Shown one piece after another: positions 17,033-25,666 of a stretch of DNA of 64,000 nucleotides (positions are counted from its first letter, which is position 1; every line of letters starts with the position of its first letter). The stretch covers positions 372,001-436,000 of the forward strand of contig NZ_SIXF01000001.1 of the NCBI RefSeq assembly GCF_004310665.1. Reading direction: 5' to 3'. This stretch comes from Pedobacter kyonggii. Lineage in GTDB: Bacteria; Bacteroidota; Bacteroidia; Sphingobacteriales; Sphingobacteriaceae. The position numbers and the translations under genes were made by a program. Under the pieces are notes generated by a model, which was given only the letters and a program-made list of their open reading frames with translations, was not told the DNA's origin and searched no databases.

Positions 17033-17056
17033 GCATCTCGAAAGGGATGCTTTTTT
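17033..17056 (+). terminator. Intrinsic terminator with GAAA tetraloop
   Basis: GCATCTC-GAAA-GGGATGC (7-bp stem, one T-G pair) followed by TTTTTT; ends the ArsR-OYE operon. Confidence 0.8.
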
Positions 17057-17518
17057 GATAAGGAGGCATCGTCATCTCGACTGAAACGCAGTGAAATGGA
17101 GAGATCTACCCGCACCGTCAGCTGTTAACATAATGAGTTTAGAAATAATTTTTCTGCCACGGAAGCACAAAGGGCACGGAAATTTTCTTGATAATTTGAA
17201 AAGCAGTACCCGTATCGCTTCGGTTGCGCCAGCCCCGCCCTTTGCTTAATCCGACTGAAAAAGTCGGGATAACGCTGCCGGTCGGGTTTATTTCACTTCT
17301 GACAGTAGCAATGCCGTTGCCACCTAAACCCGATCAAAGCGAGATGCCGATTTTCTTCAATTTGGCAGAAGCGGGAGCGGGACTACAACAACCTAAAAGC
17401 TTCTGTTATCGCTTTCCAAAAAACAAACTAGTTTTTTTTCACGCCACCAGATATTACCAAACCAATCTGCCTTAAGATTTTTTTCCTTAAATTCACGTCA
17501 TCAAAAAATTGATTATCC
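17057..17518. repeat. Gene-free stretch with degenerate repeats
   Basis: At 17067-17105 is half of a GTCAT-type element (CGTCATCTCGACTGAA ... GAGAGATCT). At about 17200-17430 follows a stretch richer in G+C than its surroundings, with short inverted pairs (GTCGGGTTTA / TAAACCCGAT). The ORFs across it have no coding character. I see it as decayed repeat DNA. Confidence 0.4.
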
Positions 17519-18409
17519 ATGTCGAATATTAAACTCATTATCGAAGAAAGACCAGCAAATATTGGCAATTTTATGGTTGGAAGGTTGCTGCCTTTCAGAG
17601 AGAAACGGATGGTTGGGCCTTTTTCCTTTATCGACCATATGGGCCCCGCAGCAATGAGCGATCACGAAAATCTCGACGTTCCACCTCATCCACATATCGG
17701 TTTATCTACCTTAACTTTTTTATTTGAAGGTGAAATTACACATAGGGATAGTTTAGGTTCGGATATTGTAATTAAACCCGGACAGGTAAACTGGATGACT
17801 TCGGGCAGCGGCATTGTACATTCGGAAAGAACCCCCGAATATCTTCGCCATACGGATAAAATGCTCCATGGCTTACAAATCTGGGTAGCTTTACCCAAAG
17901 ATTTGGAACAAATGGATCCTGAGTTTTGCCATGTAGAAGGGGCGGACATTCCAAGCTGGACAGAAGATGGTGTAAGTTTTAAATTAATCGCAGGAGAAGC
18001 TTTTGGTTACAAATCTCCGGTTCCGGTGTATAGTCCATTATATTTTTTAGAATTGAAAAGTACCAAGCAGCAAAAGCTAAATATTGGCGATTACCTGTTT
18101 GGCGAAAGTGCACTTTACATTCTAGAGGGTACAATTGAGAGTGAGGGGAATATTTTTGAGCCGCGTTTAATTTTAATTGCCAACGACGCCAAACTGTGTG
18201 AATTTACCATGCACGAAAACACGACGGTTTACATTTTCGGTGGAGAACCCTTTCCTGAAGAGCGTTTCATTTACTGGAACTTTGTTGCATCTGACAAAGA
18301 ACTGATTGAAAAAGCCAAAATTAAATGGCTGGAACAAAGCTTTAAACCTGTTCCTGGAGAAACAGATTTTGTGCCATTGCCAGATCAAAACCCAAAGGTT
18401 AAGAAATAA
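17519..18409 (+). CDS. Pirin family protein
   Basis: 296 aa bicupin. The first cupin shows PFSFIDHMGP and PHPHIGLSTLTFLFEG. The metal ligands His57, His59, His101 and Glu103 (PHPHIG and HSER) are present at nearly the same numbers as the Fe ligands of human pirin (56, 58, 101, 103). The second cupin (about 160-290) is less conserved. Bacterial pirins include quercetinase-like dioxygenases. Cytoplasmic. The small GNAT gene begins 6 bp after its stop, so they are co-transcribed. Confidence 0.93.
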   Translation: MSNIKLIIEERPANIGNFMVGRLLPFREKRMVGPFSFIDHMGPAAMSDHENLDVPPHPHIGLSTLTFLFEGEITHRDSLGSDIVIKPGQVNWMTSGSGIVHSERTPEYLRHTDKMLHGLQIWVALPKDLEQMDPEFCHVEGADIPSWTEDGVSFKLIAGEAFGYKSPVPVYSPLYFLELKSTKQQKLNIGDYLFGESALYILEGTIESEGNIFEPRLILIANDAKLCEFTMHENTTVYIFGGEPFPEERFIYWNFVASDKELIEKAKIKWLEQSFKPVPGETDFVPLPDQNPKVKK

Positions 18410-18415
18410 ACCCTG

Positions 18416-18697
18416 ATGGAAATACAACAGATTAACAACGAAAAGAAAGGGCAATTCGAAGCCTTAGAGAATGGCTTAAAAGCAGGTGTTATGGCATATG
18501 TTTGGGCTGGCCCTGGCAAATTCATTATTGACCATACCGAAGTAAATCAAGATTTTGCTGGCAAAGGTGTAGGGAAAAAATTAGTACTTGCCGCCGTAAA
18601 TTATGCCAGAGAAAACAAAATGAAAATTCTCCCGCTTTGTCCATTTGCAAAAAGTGTTTTCGATAAAACGCCAGAAATTCAAGACGTATTATTTTAA
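18416..18697 (+). CDS. Small GNAT N-acetyltransferase (YjdJ-like)
   Basis: 93 aa, the short single-domain acetyltransferase type (PF14542). MAYVWAGPGKFIIDHTEV is the beta region and VNQDFAGKGVGKKLVLAAVNYAREN carries the GxGxG acetyl-CoA loop (AGKGVGKKL). The C-terminus LPLCPFAKSVFDKTPEIQDVL with the Cys-Pro-Phe pattern is typical of this subgroup. It follows the pirin gene by 6 bp. Substrate unknown. Confidence 0.92.
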   Translation: MEIQQINNEKKGQFEALENGLKAGVMAYVWAGPGKFIIDHTEVNQDFAGKGVGKKLVLAAVNYARENKMKILPLCPFAKSVFDKTPEIQDVLF

Positions 18698-18714
18698 TAT
18701 TGATTAAAACACGA

Positions 18715-19908
18715 TTAATTCTTCCTGCCAAATAAATTCATATTTACTGAAACTGCTACGCCGGTTGATGATAATTTGGAGTTTCCATAACCAATATTGG
18801 TTAAAGGGATTTTCATAAAAGGCTTAGCGCTAATGCTTAAATTATTATTTATTTTGTGCTGAAACTCGACACCAACATTGGCTATACCTAAATAATGCTG
18901 ATTCTGGCTTCTAACTTCGTAGCTTTGAGGGCCTTGATAATCTCCATTATAAGAATAGCTGTATTTCTCTTTCAACATTAAATAACTAGACAAGCCCGTA
19001 CTTACGGAAATCGAATTTCTACGTCCGTCAAAAACCTTATAATTCACGTTGATAGGAATATCGATTACATCGCAATTGGCATGGATATTTGATGGTTTTA
19101 CGCCGAAAACATAGTTTGTATTGGGATTATATAAACTAAAATCTGAGTCGTAGATTTTCTTAGCATAAACTGCCCCGGTAGTAACACTTAATTTCTTTGT
19201 TAAGACAAGCGTAGCTTCAACCCCAAAACCGCCACTTAAACTACTTTGTCCCGATTTTTGAACACTGGTCAAGTCGGGTGCAGCCAGAATGCTCAACACA
19301 AATCGTGGTTTTTTCTTAAAAATCGGGTCTTTAATTCTTGGCATCTTGCTTCCAACAGGCTCAACAACTAGATTTTGTTTTTCAAATTCTACAAGCTTGG
19401 TTTCAGCATTTATTTCTGGATTATAAATCACATCCGCTAAAAGGTTATTATTACCATTATTACCTGTCTCAATTAACTTTGGAAAAATTTGGTGGCCGAA
19501 TCCTGTTTTAGCTATTTTCTGATCTTTGTTATCTTCCGCTCCTTTATTATTACCTGTCAATAAATTTTCTCTTCTATCCTTGGCTGACGAACCATTGTTA
19601 GTTGGCTTTTCAATTAAACCGCCTTCATTATCTAAAGGTCTATTATTCTTATTTTTGTGCGCATTTGAATCTGTTTTCACCAGTGAATTGCTTTTTGACT
19701 GATCACTATTCGGTTTAACCAATAAAAACACCACCAATAACATGGCGGCTACTGCTGCCGCAGTGAGCCAAATGATAGGCACAACCCTCCTTTTAGGTGT
19801 TGGATGCAATCTCTCCTCCAGATTATCCCAATCTAAATCATTAAAAGGAAGATCGGGATTTTCCAATCCATCCTTAAATAATTTATCTATATCTTTTCCC
19901 TCTCTCAT
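18715..19908 (-). CDS. Sigma-factor partner: membrane-anchored protein with beta-barrel-like C-terminus
   Basis: 397 aa. A short cytoplasmic N-terminus (1-40, with DLDWDNLEERLHP) precedes one transmembrane helix (about 43-65, VPIIWLTAAAVAAMLLVVFL). A polar Asn/Lys/Asp-rich linker (about 66-160) follows, and the C-terminal 190 residues look like an outer-membrane barrel domain (VLTKKLSVTTGAVYAKK, LSISAKPFMKIPLTNIGYG, ending VSVNMNLFGRKN). Its ATG overlaps the sigma-factor stop (ATGA), so the two are translationally coupled. Position and N-terminus suggest an anti-sigma factor; I do not see a ZAS or FecR-type domain, so this is inferred. Confidence 0.75.
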   Translation of the reverse strand: MREGKDIDKLFKDGLENPDLPFNDLDWDNLEERLHPTPKRRVVPIIWLTAAAVAAMLLVVFLLVKPNSDQSKSNSLVKTDSNAHKNKNNRPLDNEGGLIEKPTNNGSSAKDRRENLLTGNNKGAEDNKDQKIAKTGFGHQIFPKLIETGNNGNNNLLADVIYNPEINAETKLVEFEKQNLVVEPVGSKMPRIKDPIFKKKPRFVLSILAAPDLTSVQKSGQSSLSGGFGVEATLVLTKKLSVTTGAVYAKKIYDSDFSLYNPNTNYVFGVKPSNIHANCDVIDIPINVNYKVFDGRRNSISVSTGLSSYLMLKEKYSYSYNGDYQGPQSYEVRSQNQHYLGIANVGVEFQHKINNNLSISAKPFMKIPLTNIGYGNSKLSSTGVAVSVNMNLFGRKN

Positions 19909-20528
19909 TGCATGTTTGTATTTAACCTCACCTGTAAAAGGTTTCTGTCTACCTCCGAACTCCTTACCCGGTAAGTTTTCGCATCTGTAGCTTTTAGCAT
20001 TTCCTGTAATTTCTGTCGTGCCTTAAACAGGTTAGACTTTGATGTTCCTATCGATATTCCCAGCATTTCGGCAATTTCCTCATGGCTATAGCCATCTATA
20101 GCGAAAAGGTTAAAAACCGTTCGATATGCCGGACTTAGGTTTTGAACCAATGCTAACAAATCATGATAGGCCAATTTATCGTACACAGAGTTTGTGTGTG
20201 CAATATTTTCGTGATCCTGAATATCTACATGATCGGCAAATTTTAAATTGGCACGATAATAATCAATAGCAGTATTGGTTATTATCCGACCGAGCCAAGG
20301 TAAAAAGGCCTTCGAAGTTTCGTATTTGGTTATATTTTTAAAGGCCTTAAAAAAGCCATCGTTCAGTATTCCTGCAGCATCTAGCGGATCGTTTGCATAA
20401 CGCAAACAAATCCCCATAGCAAAGCTATAGAAATGTTTGTATAGTGCTTTTTGACTATCCCTTTCATTTCTAACGCACCCTTGAATATACTTTTGTATAA
20501 TATCTTCACTATCGCGGCTAGCGGTCAC
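19905..20528 (-). CDS. ECF-type RNA polymerase sigma factor
   Basis: 207 aa from the GTG at 20528, which has AAAGGAGA 5 nt upstream; a TTG at 20543 is also in frame, and no ATG is available. Region 2 spans about 25-95 (ALYKHFYSFAMGICLRYANDP...FLPWLGRIITNTAIDYYR). Region 4 is LSPAYRTVFNLFAIDGYSHEEIAEMLGISIGTSKSNLFKARQKL. It overlaps the next gene by 4 bp, the usual arrangement of a sigma factor with its membrane partner. The non-ATG start with a strong Shine-Dalgarno is unusual for Bacteroidota. Regulon unknown. Confidence 0.9.
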   Translation of the reverse strand: MTASRDSEDIIQKYIQGCVRNERDSQKALYKHFYSFAMGICLRYANDPLDAAGILNDGFFKAFKNITKYETSKAFLPWLGRIITNTAIDYYRANLKFADHVDIQDHENIAHTNSVYDKLAYHDLLALVQNLSPAYRTVFNLFAIDGYSHEEIAEMLGISIGTSKSNLFKARQKLQEMLKATDAKTYRVRSSEVDRNLLQVRLNTNMQ

Positions 20529-20684
20529 AGGTTCTCCTTTCAAAATACATTACGGTAAGAAATTACAAAAGGTTGCCACAAAAAAGTATTTTCTTTAAAA
20601 TAATTATTATTCGCTCGGTTATGCTAAAATTCTCTTTTCCATAAGCAACCATTTACAACCCGACGGCGTAATAGCAGCATATTA

Positions 20685-21566
20685 ATGATTAAAGTTAAAA
20701 CTAAAAACAAAAATCTTATGCTAATCTACTTAAAAAGAAATCTATTGGCTGCATTGTGCATAGCCATGGTGTTTAGTGCCTGCAAAAAAAATAGTTCAGA
20801 CGATGCTGCGGCTAACAAAAAGGGAATTCAATTGGCAACCGATGCCAAATTTGGGTCGGTACTAACCGATAAAGATGGTAAAACTTTATACTTTTTTGCA
20901 TCCGATGCTGCAGGTACGCCAACCTGTACCGGTGGTTGCGAAACCGCATGGCCACTTTATTACTCAGCCGATGCCAGCACCGATTTAAACCTGAACAAAG
21001 CAGAAGTTGGAGAGGTTACCCGTGCTGATGGCCGTAAACAAAGCACTTACCGTGGTTATCCACTTTATTACTTTGCTAGCGATGTTGCAAAAGGAGATAT
21101 TAAGGGCGATGGTGTTGGTGGAATATGGTTTGTGGCTAAACCCGATTATTCATTGATGCTGGCCAATGCACAACTGACCGCGAACAATATTAATTACACC
21201 AGTACCTATGCTGTTGGCGATGGCAAAACCATTTACTTGACCGATAGCAAAGGGCGTACTTTGTACGCTTTTGCGCCAGACAAAAATGGCGTAAATACCT
21301 ATACAAAAAGCGCTACACAAGAAGGTATTTGGCCAGTTTACGAATCTGAAGTGCTTAATGTGCCCTCGGCTGTTTCAAAAGCTGATGTTGGTGTAATCAC
21401 AGTAGCCACCATCAACAAAAAACAATTAACCTACAAGGGATGGCCTTTATACTACTGGATATCAGATCTAAAAAGAGGCGATAACCTGGGCATAGTAATC
21501 GGAAAAGGGCCAGGTTTAACTTGGCCGGTGTTACAGCTAAATGCTACAGTTGCGCCGGCGCCATAA
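20685..21566 (+). CDS. Lipoprotein with four YxFxxD motifs (COG4315 type)
   Basis: 293 aa. The signal region LMLIYLKRNLLAALCIAMVF ends in a lipobox FSAC; an ATG at 20718 would give a tidier signal peptide than the first ATG. The mature part has two halves of about 110 residues, each with two copies of the Yx(F/W/Y)xxD motif: YFFASD, YYFASD, YAFAPD and YYWISD. The first half also has CTGGCETAWPLYY, with a Cys pair. The family is of unknown function and found as surface lipoproteins; some members are linked to electron transfer, which is not shown here. Standalone gene with a terminator. Confidence 0.85.
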   Translation: MIKVKTKNKNLMLIYLKRNLLAALCIAMVFSACKKNSSDDAAANKKGIQLATDAKFGSVLTDKDGKTLYFFASDAAGTPTCTGGCETAWPLYYSADASTDLNLNKAEVGEVTRADGRKQSTYRGYPLYYFASDVAKGDIKGDGVGGIWFVAKPDYSLMLANAQLTANNINYTSTYAVGDGKTIYLTDSKGRTLYAFAPDKNGVNTYTKSATQEGIWPVYESEVLNVPSAVSKADVGVITVATINKKQLTYKGWPLYYWISDLKRGDNLGIVIGKGPGLTWPVLQLNATVAPAP

Positions 21567-21591
21567 ATAATTTGGGTTAGGCGGGTAGAAT

Positions 21592-21624
21592 GGTCGGCTG
21601 GTGTTTTCACAGCCGGCCTTTTTT
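21592..21624 (+). terminator. Intrinsic terminator
   Basis: GGTCGGCTG / CAGCCGGCC stem, 9-nt loop, then TTTTTT. Ends the lipoprotein gene and just overlaps the end of the convergent HIT gene. Confidence 0.8.
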
Positions 21625-22021
21625 ATACTTCGAGTAAGGCTTGTTTAATTTTTTCGGCAGCTTCAGCCAATTCTTCGCTGGTTGGCTTTAATTTTTCTTT
21701 ACTGAAGTTCATGTCGCTCACATTATTCATTGGTATTAAATGAATATGAGCATGTGGAACTTCCAATCCGATAACCGAAACACCCACTTTTTTGCAAGGG
21801 AAAGCTATTTTTACACCTTTCGCTACAATTTTAGCAAACATCCAAAGACCAACATACAGGTCTTCATCCATATCGAAGATATAATCGGTCTCAATTTTCG
21901 GAATCACCAAAACATGCCCCGCCGTTAAAGGCTGAACATCTAAAAATGCTAAATATTCTACGGTTTCAGCAACAACATGTGCACTGATTTCGCCTGCAAC
22001 AATTTTTGAAAAAACAGTCAT
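21623..22021 (-). CDS. HIT family protein
   Basis: 132 aa. The histidine-triad motif HAHIHLIPM (HxHxHxx) is intact, with the N-terminal IFSKIVAGEI and the ALDVQPLTAGHVLVIPK segment typical of the Hint branch. These enzymes hydrolyse nucleoside phosphoramidates and related adenylylated compounds. It lies 92 bp after greA on the same strand and may be co-transcribed; a short inverted repeat lies between them (22070-22106). Confidence 0.93.
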   Translation of the reverse strand: MTVFSKIVAGEISAHVVAETVEYLAFLDVQPLTAGHVLVIPKIETDYIFDMDEDLYVGLWMFAKIVAKGVKIAFPCKKVGVSVIGLEVPHAHIHLIPMNNVSDMNFSKEKLKPTSEELAEAAEKIKQALLEV

Positions 22022-22069
22022 TAAGGTATATGGTTAAAGGTGTAAGGGCTGGGCGGTTAGGGTCAAGCG

Positions 22070-22106
22070 TTTGGCGGCAGGCGATTAAACGCTCATCGCC
22101 AAATAC
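22070..22106. repeat. Short inverted repeat between greA and HIT gene
   Basis: GTTTGGCG at the left and CGCCAAA at the right pair around about 20 nt that include TTAAACGC. Possible processing or partial termination site; weak. Confidence 0.3.
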
Positions 22107-22113
22107 TATTCGC

Positions 22114-22587
22114 TTATCTAGAAATTTCTAGCACTTCGAACTGCATTTTACCTGCGGGCACTTCAATTTCGGCGAATTCGCCTACCGATTTACCTAACAA
22201 ACCTTGTGCAATTGGCGATTTAACAGAAATTTTTCCTGTTTTTAGATCTGCTTCTGTTTCAGCCACCAACTGATAAGTCATGGTAGCGCCGTTTTTAACA
22301 TTCTTTATTTTAACAATCGATAAAGCAAGTACTTTCGATAAATCTAATTTAGACTCATCAATTAAACGTGCGTTTGCCAACGTATTCTTTAATTTTGAAA
22401 TTTTTGCTTCATGCAAACCCTGCGCTTCTTTAGCAGCATCGTATTCTGCATTCTCCGATAAATCACCTTTATCCCTCGCTTCTGCAATTGCTTTAGATAT
22501 TAGCTGACGACCGGTGGTTGTTAAATAATGAACTTCCTCTTTTAATTTATCTAACCCCTCTTGGGTGTAGTATGTTACCTCTGTCAT
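22114..22587 (-). CDS. greA: Transcription elongation factor GreA
   Basis: 157 aa, the normal length. The N-terminal coiled coil (YYTQEGLDKLKEEVHYL...) carries DLSENAEYDAAKEAQ, the acidic tip that reaches the polymerase active site. The C-terminal FKBP-like domain includes SPIAQGLLGKSVGEFAEIEVPAG. It rescues backtracked RNA polymerase by stimulating cleavage of the transcript. I start at the ATG at 22587; the extension MNKINRA is not part of the family. The leader contains a hairpin followed by a T-rich run, a possible attenuator. Confidence 0.96.
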   Translation of the reverse strand: MTEVTYYTQEGLDKLKEEVHYLTTTGRQLISKAIAEARDKGDLSENAEYDAAKEAQGLHEAKISKLKNTLANARLIDESKLDLSKVLALSIVKIKNVKNGATMTYQLVAETEADLKTGKISVKSPIAQGLLGKSVGEFAEIEVPAGKMQFEVLEISR

Positions 22588-22610
22588 TGCTCTATTAATT
22601 TTATTCAAAC

Positions 22611-22659
22611 GCTATAAAAAACAAACAAGACTATATAGTTGGTTTGCTACATAGTCTTG
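22611..22659 (-). terminator. Candidate attenuator in the greA leader
   Basis: Read on the minus strand: a 13-bp stem (CAAGACTATGTAG / CTATATAGTCTTG, one mismatch), 8-nt loop, then TTTGTTTTTT. It lies 24-72 nt before the greA ATG. The neighbouring gene upstream is divergent, so no other transcript needs ending here. The remaining part of the 321-bp gap to 22908 shows no gene. Confidence 0.5.
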
Positions 22660-22908
22660 CTTCAATTATAACGAAGATAAAATGTGGAAATTACAAAAGC
22701 AAATAAAAAATTAAGAAGTGACCAACATTTTAACCTTTTGTGACGCTCAAGGTCAATTTGAAACATTAATTACCTCTTAAAATAAAGATTAACACATTCT
22801 TTCCTTATTATAATTATATGCCAGAATCACCACAATGGTAACATTCATTTATACACTTATCCAAAATTCAATCATTAGTTCTATTTTTAGCTAAAATTAT
22901 TCGTAAAA

Positions 22909-24789
22909 ATGAAAAAGTTATTATCTATTGTCCTACTCATTTGTTTGGGTGGTTATACCGTTTCTGCCCAAGAACTTTATATGCCCAGAAATATAAAAGC
23001 AGCATATGCTAAGGGTACCCGTGCCATGAATGGAAAACCTGGTCCTAACTATTGGCAAAACCATGGTAAATACAACATGGATATTAAGGTAGATGCCGAA
23101 ACCAAAGTGGTGAGCGGTAAAGAAGAAATTCTGTATATTAACAACAGCACTGATACTTTAAGAACTTTGGCCATTCGCTTTGTAAACAACCTGCATAAAC
23201 CAACCTCACCGAGAGGTGGTGCGGTAAGCGAAGATTTTTTAAGCACAGGCTTAAATATCAGTTCTTTCTCTGTTGATGGCGAAACGTATAAAGTAGACAG
23301 CAAAAAATGGGGAACAGTTGGCAATGTAAAACTGAACAAACCGTTGCTTCCAAAATCGAAAATTACCGTTAAAATAGAGTGGGACTACCCCCTATCAAAA
23401 GAAAGCGGTCGTGAAGGACAGATTGATCCAAACTCATTTTTTGTGGCTTATAGCTATCCTCGTATCTCTGTATATGATGATTATAACGGCTGGGACCGCA
23501 TTCCACACACCGATAGAGCTGAGTTTTATAACGACTTTAACGATTACGAATTCGCAATCAGAGCGCCTAAAAACTATGTGGTTTACGCAACCGGAGATTT
23601 CCTGAATCCAGATGAAGTGTTACAACCAGAAATTTCTGCACGTTTAAAAAAATCATATAATGGTGATGAGATCATCCACATTGCTACCGAACAGGAAATG
23701 AAAGACGGCAAAGTAACCCAGCAAAAAGACTGGAACACCTGGAAATTTGCCGTAAAACACATTACCGATGTTACTTTTGCTTTAAGCAACCATTATGTTT
23801 GGGATGGCGCAAGTGTAATTGTAGATAAAAAGGCGAATCGCCGTGCAAGTGCCCAGGCTGCCTACAATCCAACTACCGGGACAGATTTTACAAACTCGGT
23901 TAAATATAACCTTAATGCTTTAGATTGGTTCTCGAACAATTGGCCAGGAATCCCCTATCCCTATGCTAAAACCATTGCTTTTCAAGGTTTTGCCGATATG
24001 GAGTACCCGATGATGGTTAACGATTCTCAATTTGGCGATCCTGTTTTTGCACAATTGGTTCAAGACCATGAAGTAGCACACACCTACTTCCCCTTTTACA
24101 TGGGCATTAACGAAACCCGTTATGCCTATATGGACGAAGGCTGGGCTACAACATTCGAATATTTAATCGGTATTGCAGAACACGGTAAAGAGGCAGCCGA
24201 TAAGTTTTACAAAAACTTTAGGGTAAATAAATATATCAATGATAAATCGGCAGAAGAAGACCAGCCCGTAATTTCGATGTCCGATCAGGTTTCAGGTTCG
24301 GGTTATGGGAATAACTCCTACGGAAAGGCTTCATTATCTTATCTGGCCTTAAAAGATATGCTGGGTGATGCCTTATTTAAAAAAGCATTGCATACCTATA
24401 TGAGCAACTGGAACGGCAAACACCCTATTCCATGGGATTATTTTAACTCGATGAATGCAGGATCTGGACAAAATTTAAACTGGTTTTTCCAGAATTGGTT
24501 TTTCACCAACAACTATCTTGATTTAGCCATAACCAAAGTAACGCCTGCAAAAGGAAAATCTACCGCTACCATTAAAAATATTGGTGGTTTTGTTATTCCT
24601 TTTGATGTAGTGGTTACTTATGCCGATGGAAAAACTGAAACGACTCATAAAACGCCAGCAGTTTGGAAAGCAAACCAGAAAGAGGTGAATGTAACAGTGA
24701 ATACAGCTAAAAAAATAAAGTCAATTGCTTTAGATAATGGCATTTATGTAGATGCTACGCCAAAAGATAATGTTTGGGAAAGCAAATAA
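22909..24789 (+). CDS. M1 family metallopeptidase (aminopeptidase N-like)
   Basis: 626 aa. Signal peptide MKKLLSIVLLICLGGYTVSA. The gluzincin site is HEVAH (His387, Glu388, His391) with Glu410 18 residues later in DEGWA. The exopeptidase region GFADMEYPMM stands where other M1 enzymes have GAMEN. The N-terminal domain is the beta saddle and the C-terminus (about 535-626) is an Ig-like sandwich. It likely removes N-terminal residues from peptides in the periplasm or at the surface. Standalone, followed by a two-way terminator shared with the OsmC gene. Confidence 0.93.
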   Translation: MKKLLSIVLLICLGGYTVSAQELYMPRNIKAAYAKGTRAMNGKPGPNYWQNHGKYNMDIKVDAETKVVSGKEEILYINNSTDTLRTLAIRFVNNLHKPTSPRGGAVSEDFLSTGLNISSFSVDGETYKVDSKKWGTVGNVKLNKPLLPKSKITVKIEWDYPLSKESGREGQIDPNSFFVAYSYPRISVYDDYNGWDRIPHTDRAEFYNDFNDYEFAIRAPKNYVVYATGDFLNPDEVLQPEISARLKKSYNGDEIIHIATEQEMKDGKVTQQKDWNTWKFAVKHITDVTFALSNHYVWDGASVIVDKKANRRASAQAAYNPTTGTDFTNSVKYNLNALDWFSNNWPGIPYPYAKTIAFQGFADMEYPMMVNDSQFGDPVFAQLVQDHEVAHTYFPFYMGINETRYAYMDEGWATTFEYLIGIAEHGKEAADKFYKNFRVNKYINDKSAEEDQPVISMSDQVSGSGYGNNSYGKASLSYLALKDMLGDALFKKALHTYMSNWNGKHPIPWDYFNSMNAGSGQNLNWFFQNWFFTNNYLDLAITKVTPAKGKSTATIKNIGGFVIPFDVVVTYADGKTETTHKTPAVWKANQKEVNVTVNTAKKIKSIALDNGIYVDATPKDNVWESK

Positions 24790-24798
24790 CTCAGTTCT

Positions 24799-24836
24799 CA
24801 GTTGGCAGTTAACAGTTTGTAGTTAACTGCCAATTG
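24799..24836. terminator. Bidirectional hairpin between convergent genes
   Basis: CAGTTGGCAGTTAAC / GTTAACTGCCAATTG pair at 14 of 15 positions around 8 nt. It sits between the convergent M1 peptidase and OsmC genes; no long T tract, so termination is inferred from position. Confidence 0.5.
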
Positions 24837-24857
24837 AAAATTGCAAACTGAAAACTG

Positions 24858-25334
24858 TTACCCGTTTTCTGCTTTACAAGTAGGTTCGTGTTTAACTGGA
24901 AAATTTAATGAATTGGCAATAAAACACATTCTATTTGCCTCGTGATGCAGCGAAGCTGCAAGTTCGTAATGTGCCTTATCGGCTATTAAAACCTGGGGAT
25001 GAAGGGTAACCTCCCTAAAACGGCCACTTCCATCGGCTGATTCTTCCATTGTACCTACTGCCTCATCTTTATAATCGATTACTACGATCTCGTTTTTAGA
25101 GCATAAGTGTAAATACCAGAGCATATGACAGCTGGATATTGAGGCCAATAACAGATCTTCAGGGTTATATTTAGATTTATCGCCCAAAAAAGCAGAATCA
25201 GACGATCCTGAAATGTCGGCTTTGCCTTTTACTGAAATTACATAATCGCGATCGTACGAACGGTAATCCATTGTACCCGAGCCTTTATTGCCCGTCCAAG
25301 TAACTGTAGTTGAATATAAATGATCTTTCGGCAT
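24858..25334 (-). CDS. OsmC family protein
   Basis: 158 aa. The two family cysteines are present: one in the SISSCHMLWYLHLC helix and one in ANRMCFIANSL, matching the peroxidatic and resolving Cys of OsmC/Ohr proteins. GNKGSGTMDYRSY and DKSKYNPEDLLLASISSC are conserved. It is closer to the OsmC-like (YhfA-type) group than to Ohr. Likely reduces organic hydroperoxides in the cytoplasm using a thiol partner. Monocistronic. Confidence 0.92.
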   Translation of the reverse strand: MPKDHLYSTTVTWTGNKGSGTMDYRSYDRDYVISVKGKADISGSSDSAFLGDKSKYNPEDLLLASISSCHMLWYLHLCSKNEIVVIDYKDEAVGTMEESADGSGRFREVTLHPQVLIADKAHYELAASLHHEANRMCFIANSLNFPVKHEPTCKAENG

Positions 25335-25666
25335 GATAAAATTGGTTAGATTGTATAGCCAATTTAAGAAAATAAAATTACTTTTTTAAGATCAGAAAGG
25401 TTTTAAAACCTGCAAGATATGAACCTGTAGCAAAACAATTATATCCATCTTAGGTGTTATATTATTTTGAAAAGCAGGGTTCGGTGTGCTCGGTTCCGAA
25501 AGCCCTGCTATCGCTTCAAGTCCTCGCTGCGCTGTGGGCTTTCCGCTTTATCAGGTTTAGTCGGCAAAGGCTTTCGAGTTTTTTCAAAGGCCAGGAGTGT
25601 CAGCAAAAATCGGATATCTTTCAGTTAGACCTCGCAGGTTTTTAAAACCTGCGAGGTCTAACCTAA
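25335..25666. repeat. Gene-free stretch with G+C-richer repeat and a perfect 37-bp palindrome
   Basis: At 25480-25600 is a G+C-richer, non-coding stretch similar in style to 17200-17430. At 25625-25661 is a perfect palindrome with 18-nt arms around one central base (left arm TTAGACCTCGCAGGTTTT). It begins 6 bp after the D-2-hydroxyacid dehydrogenase stop on the minus strand and could end that transcript or be a mobile palindromic repeat. Confidence 0.55.

Noticed and set aside
17224-17475. 83-codon plus-strand ORF
   Set aside because: It lies in degenerate repeat DNA and has no coding character.
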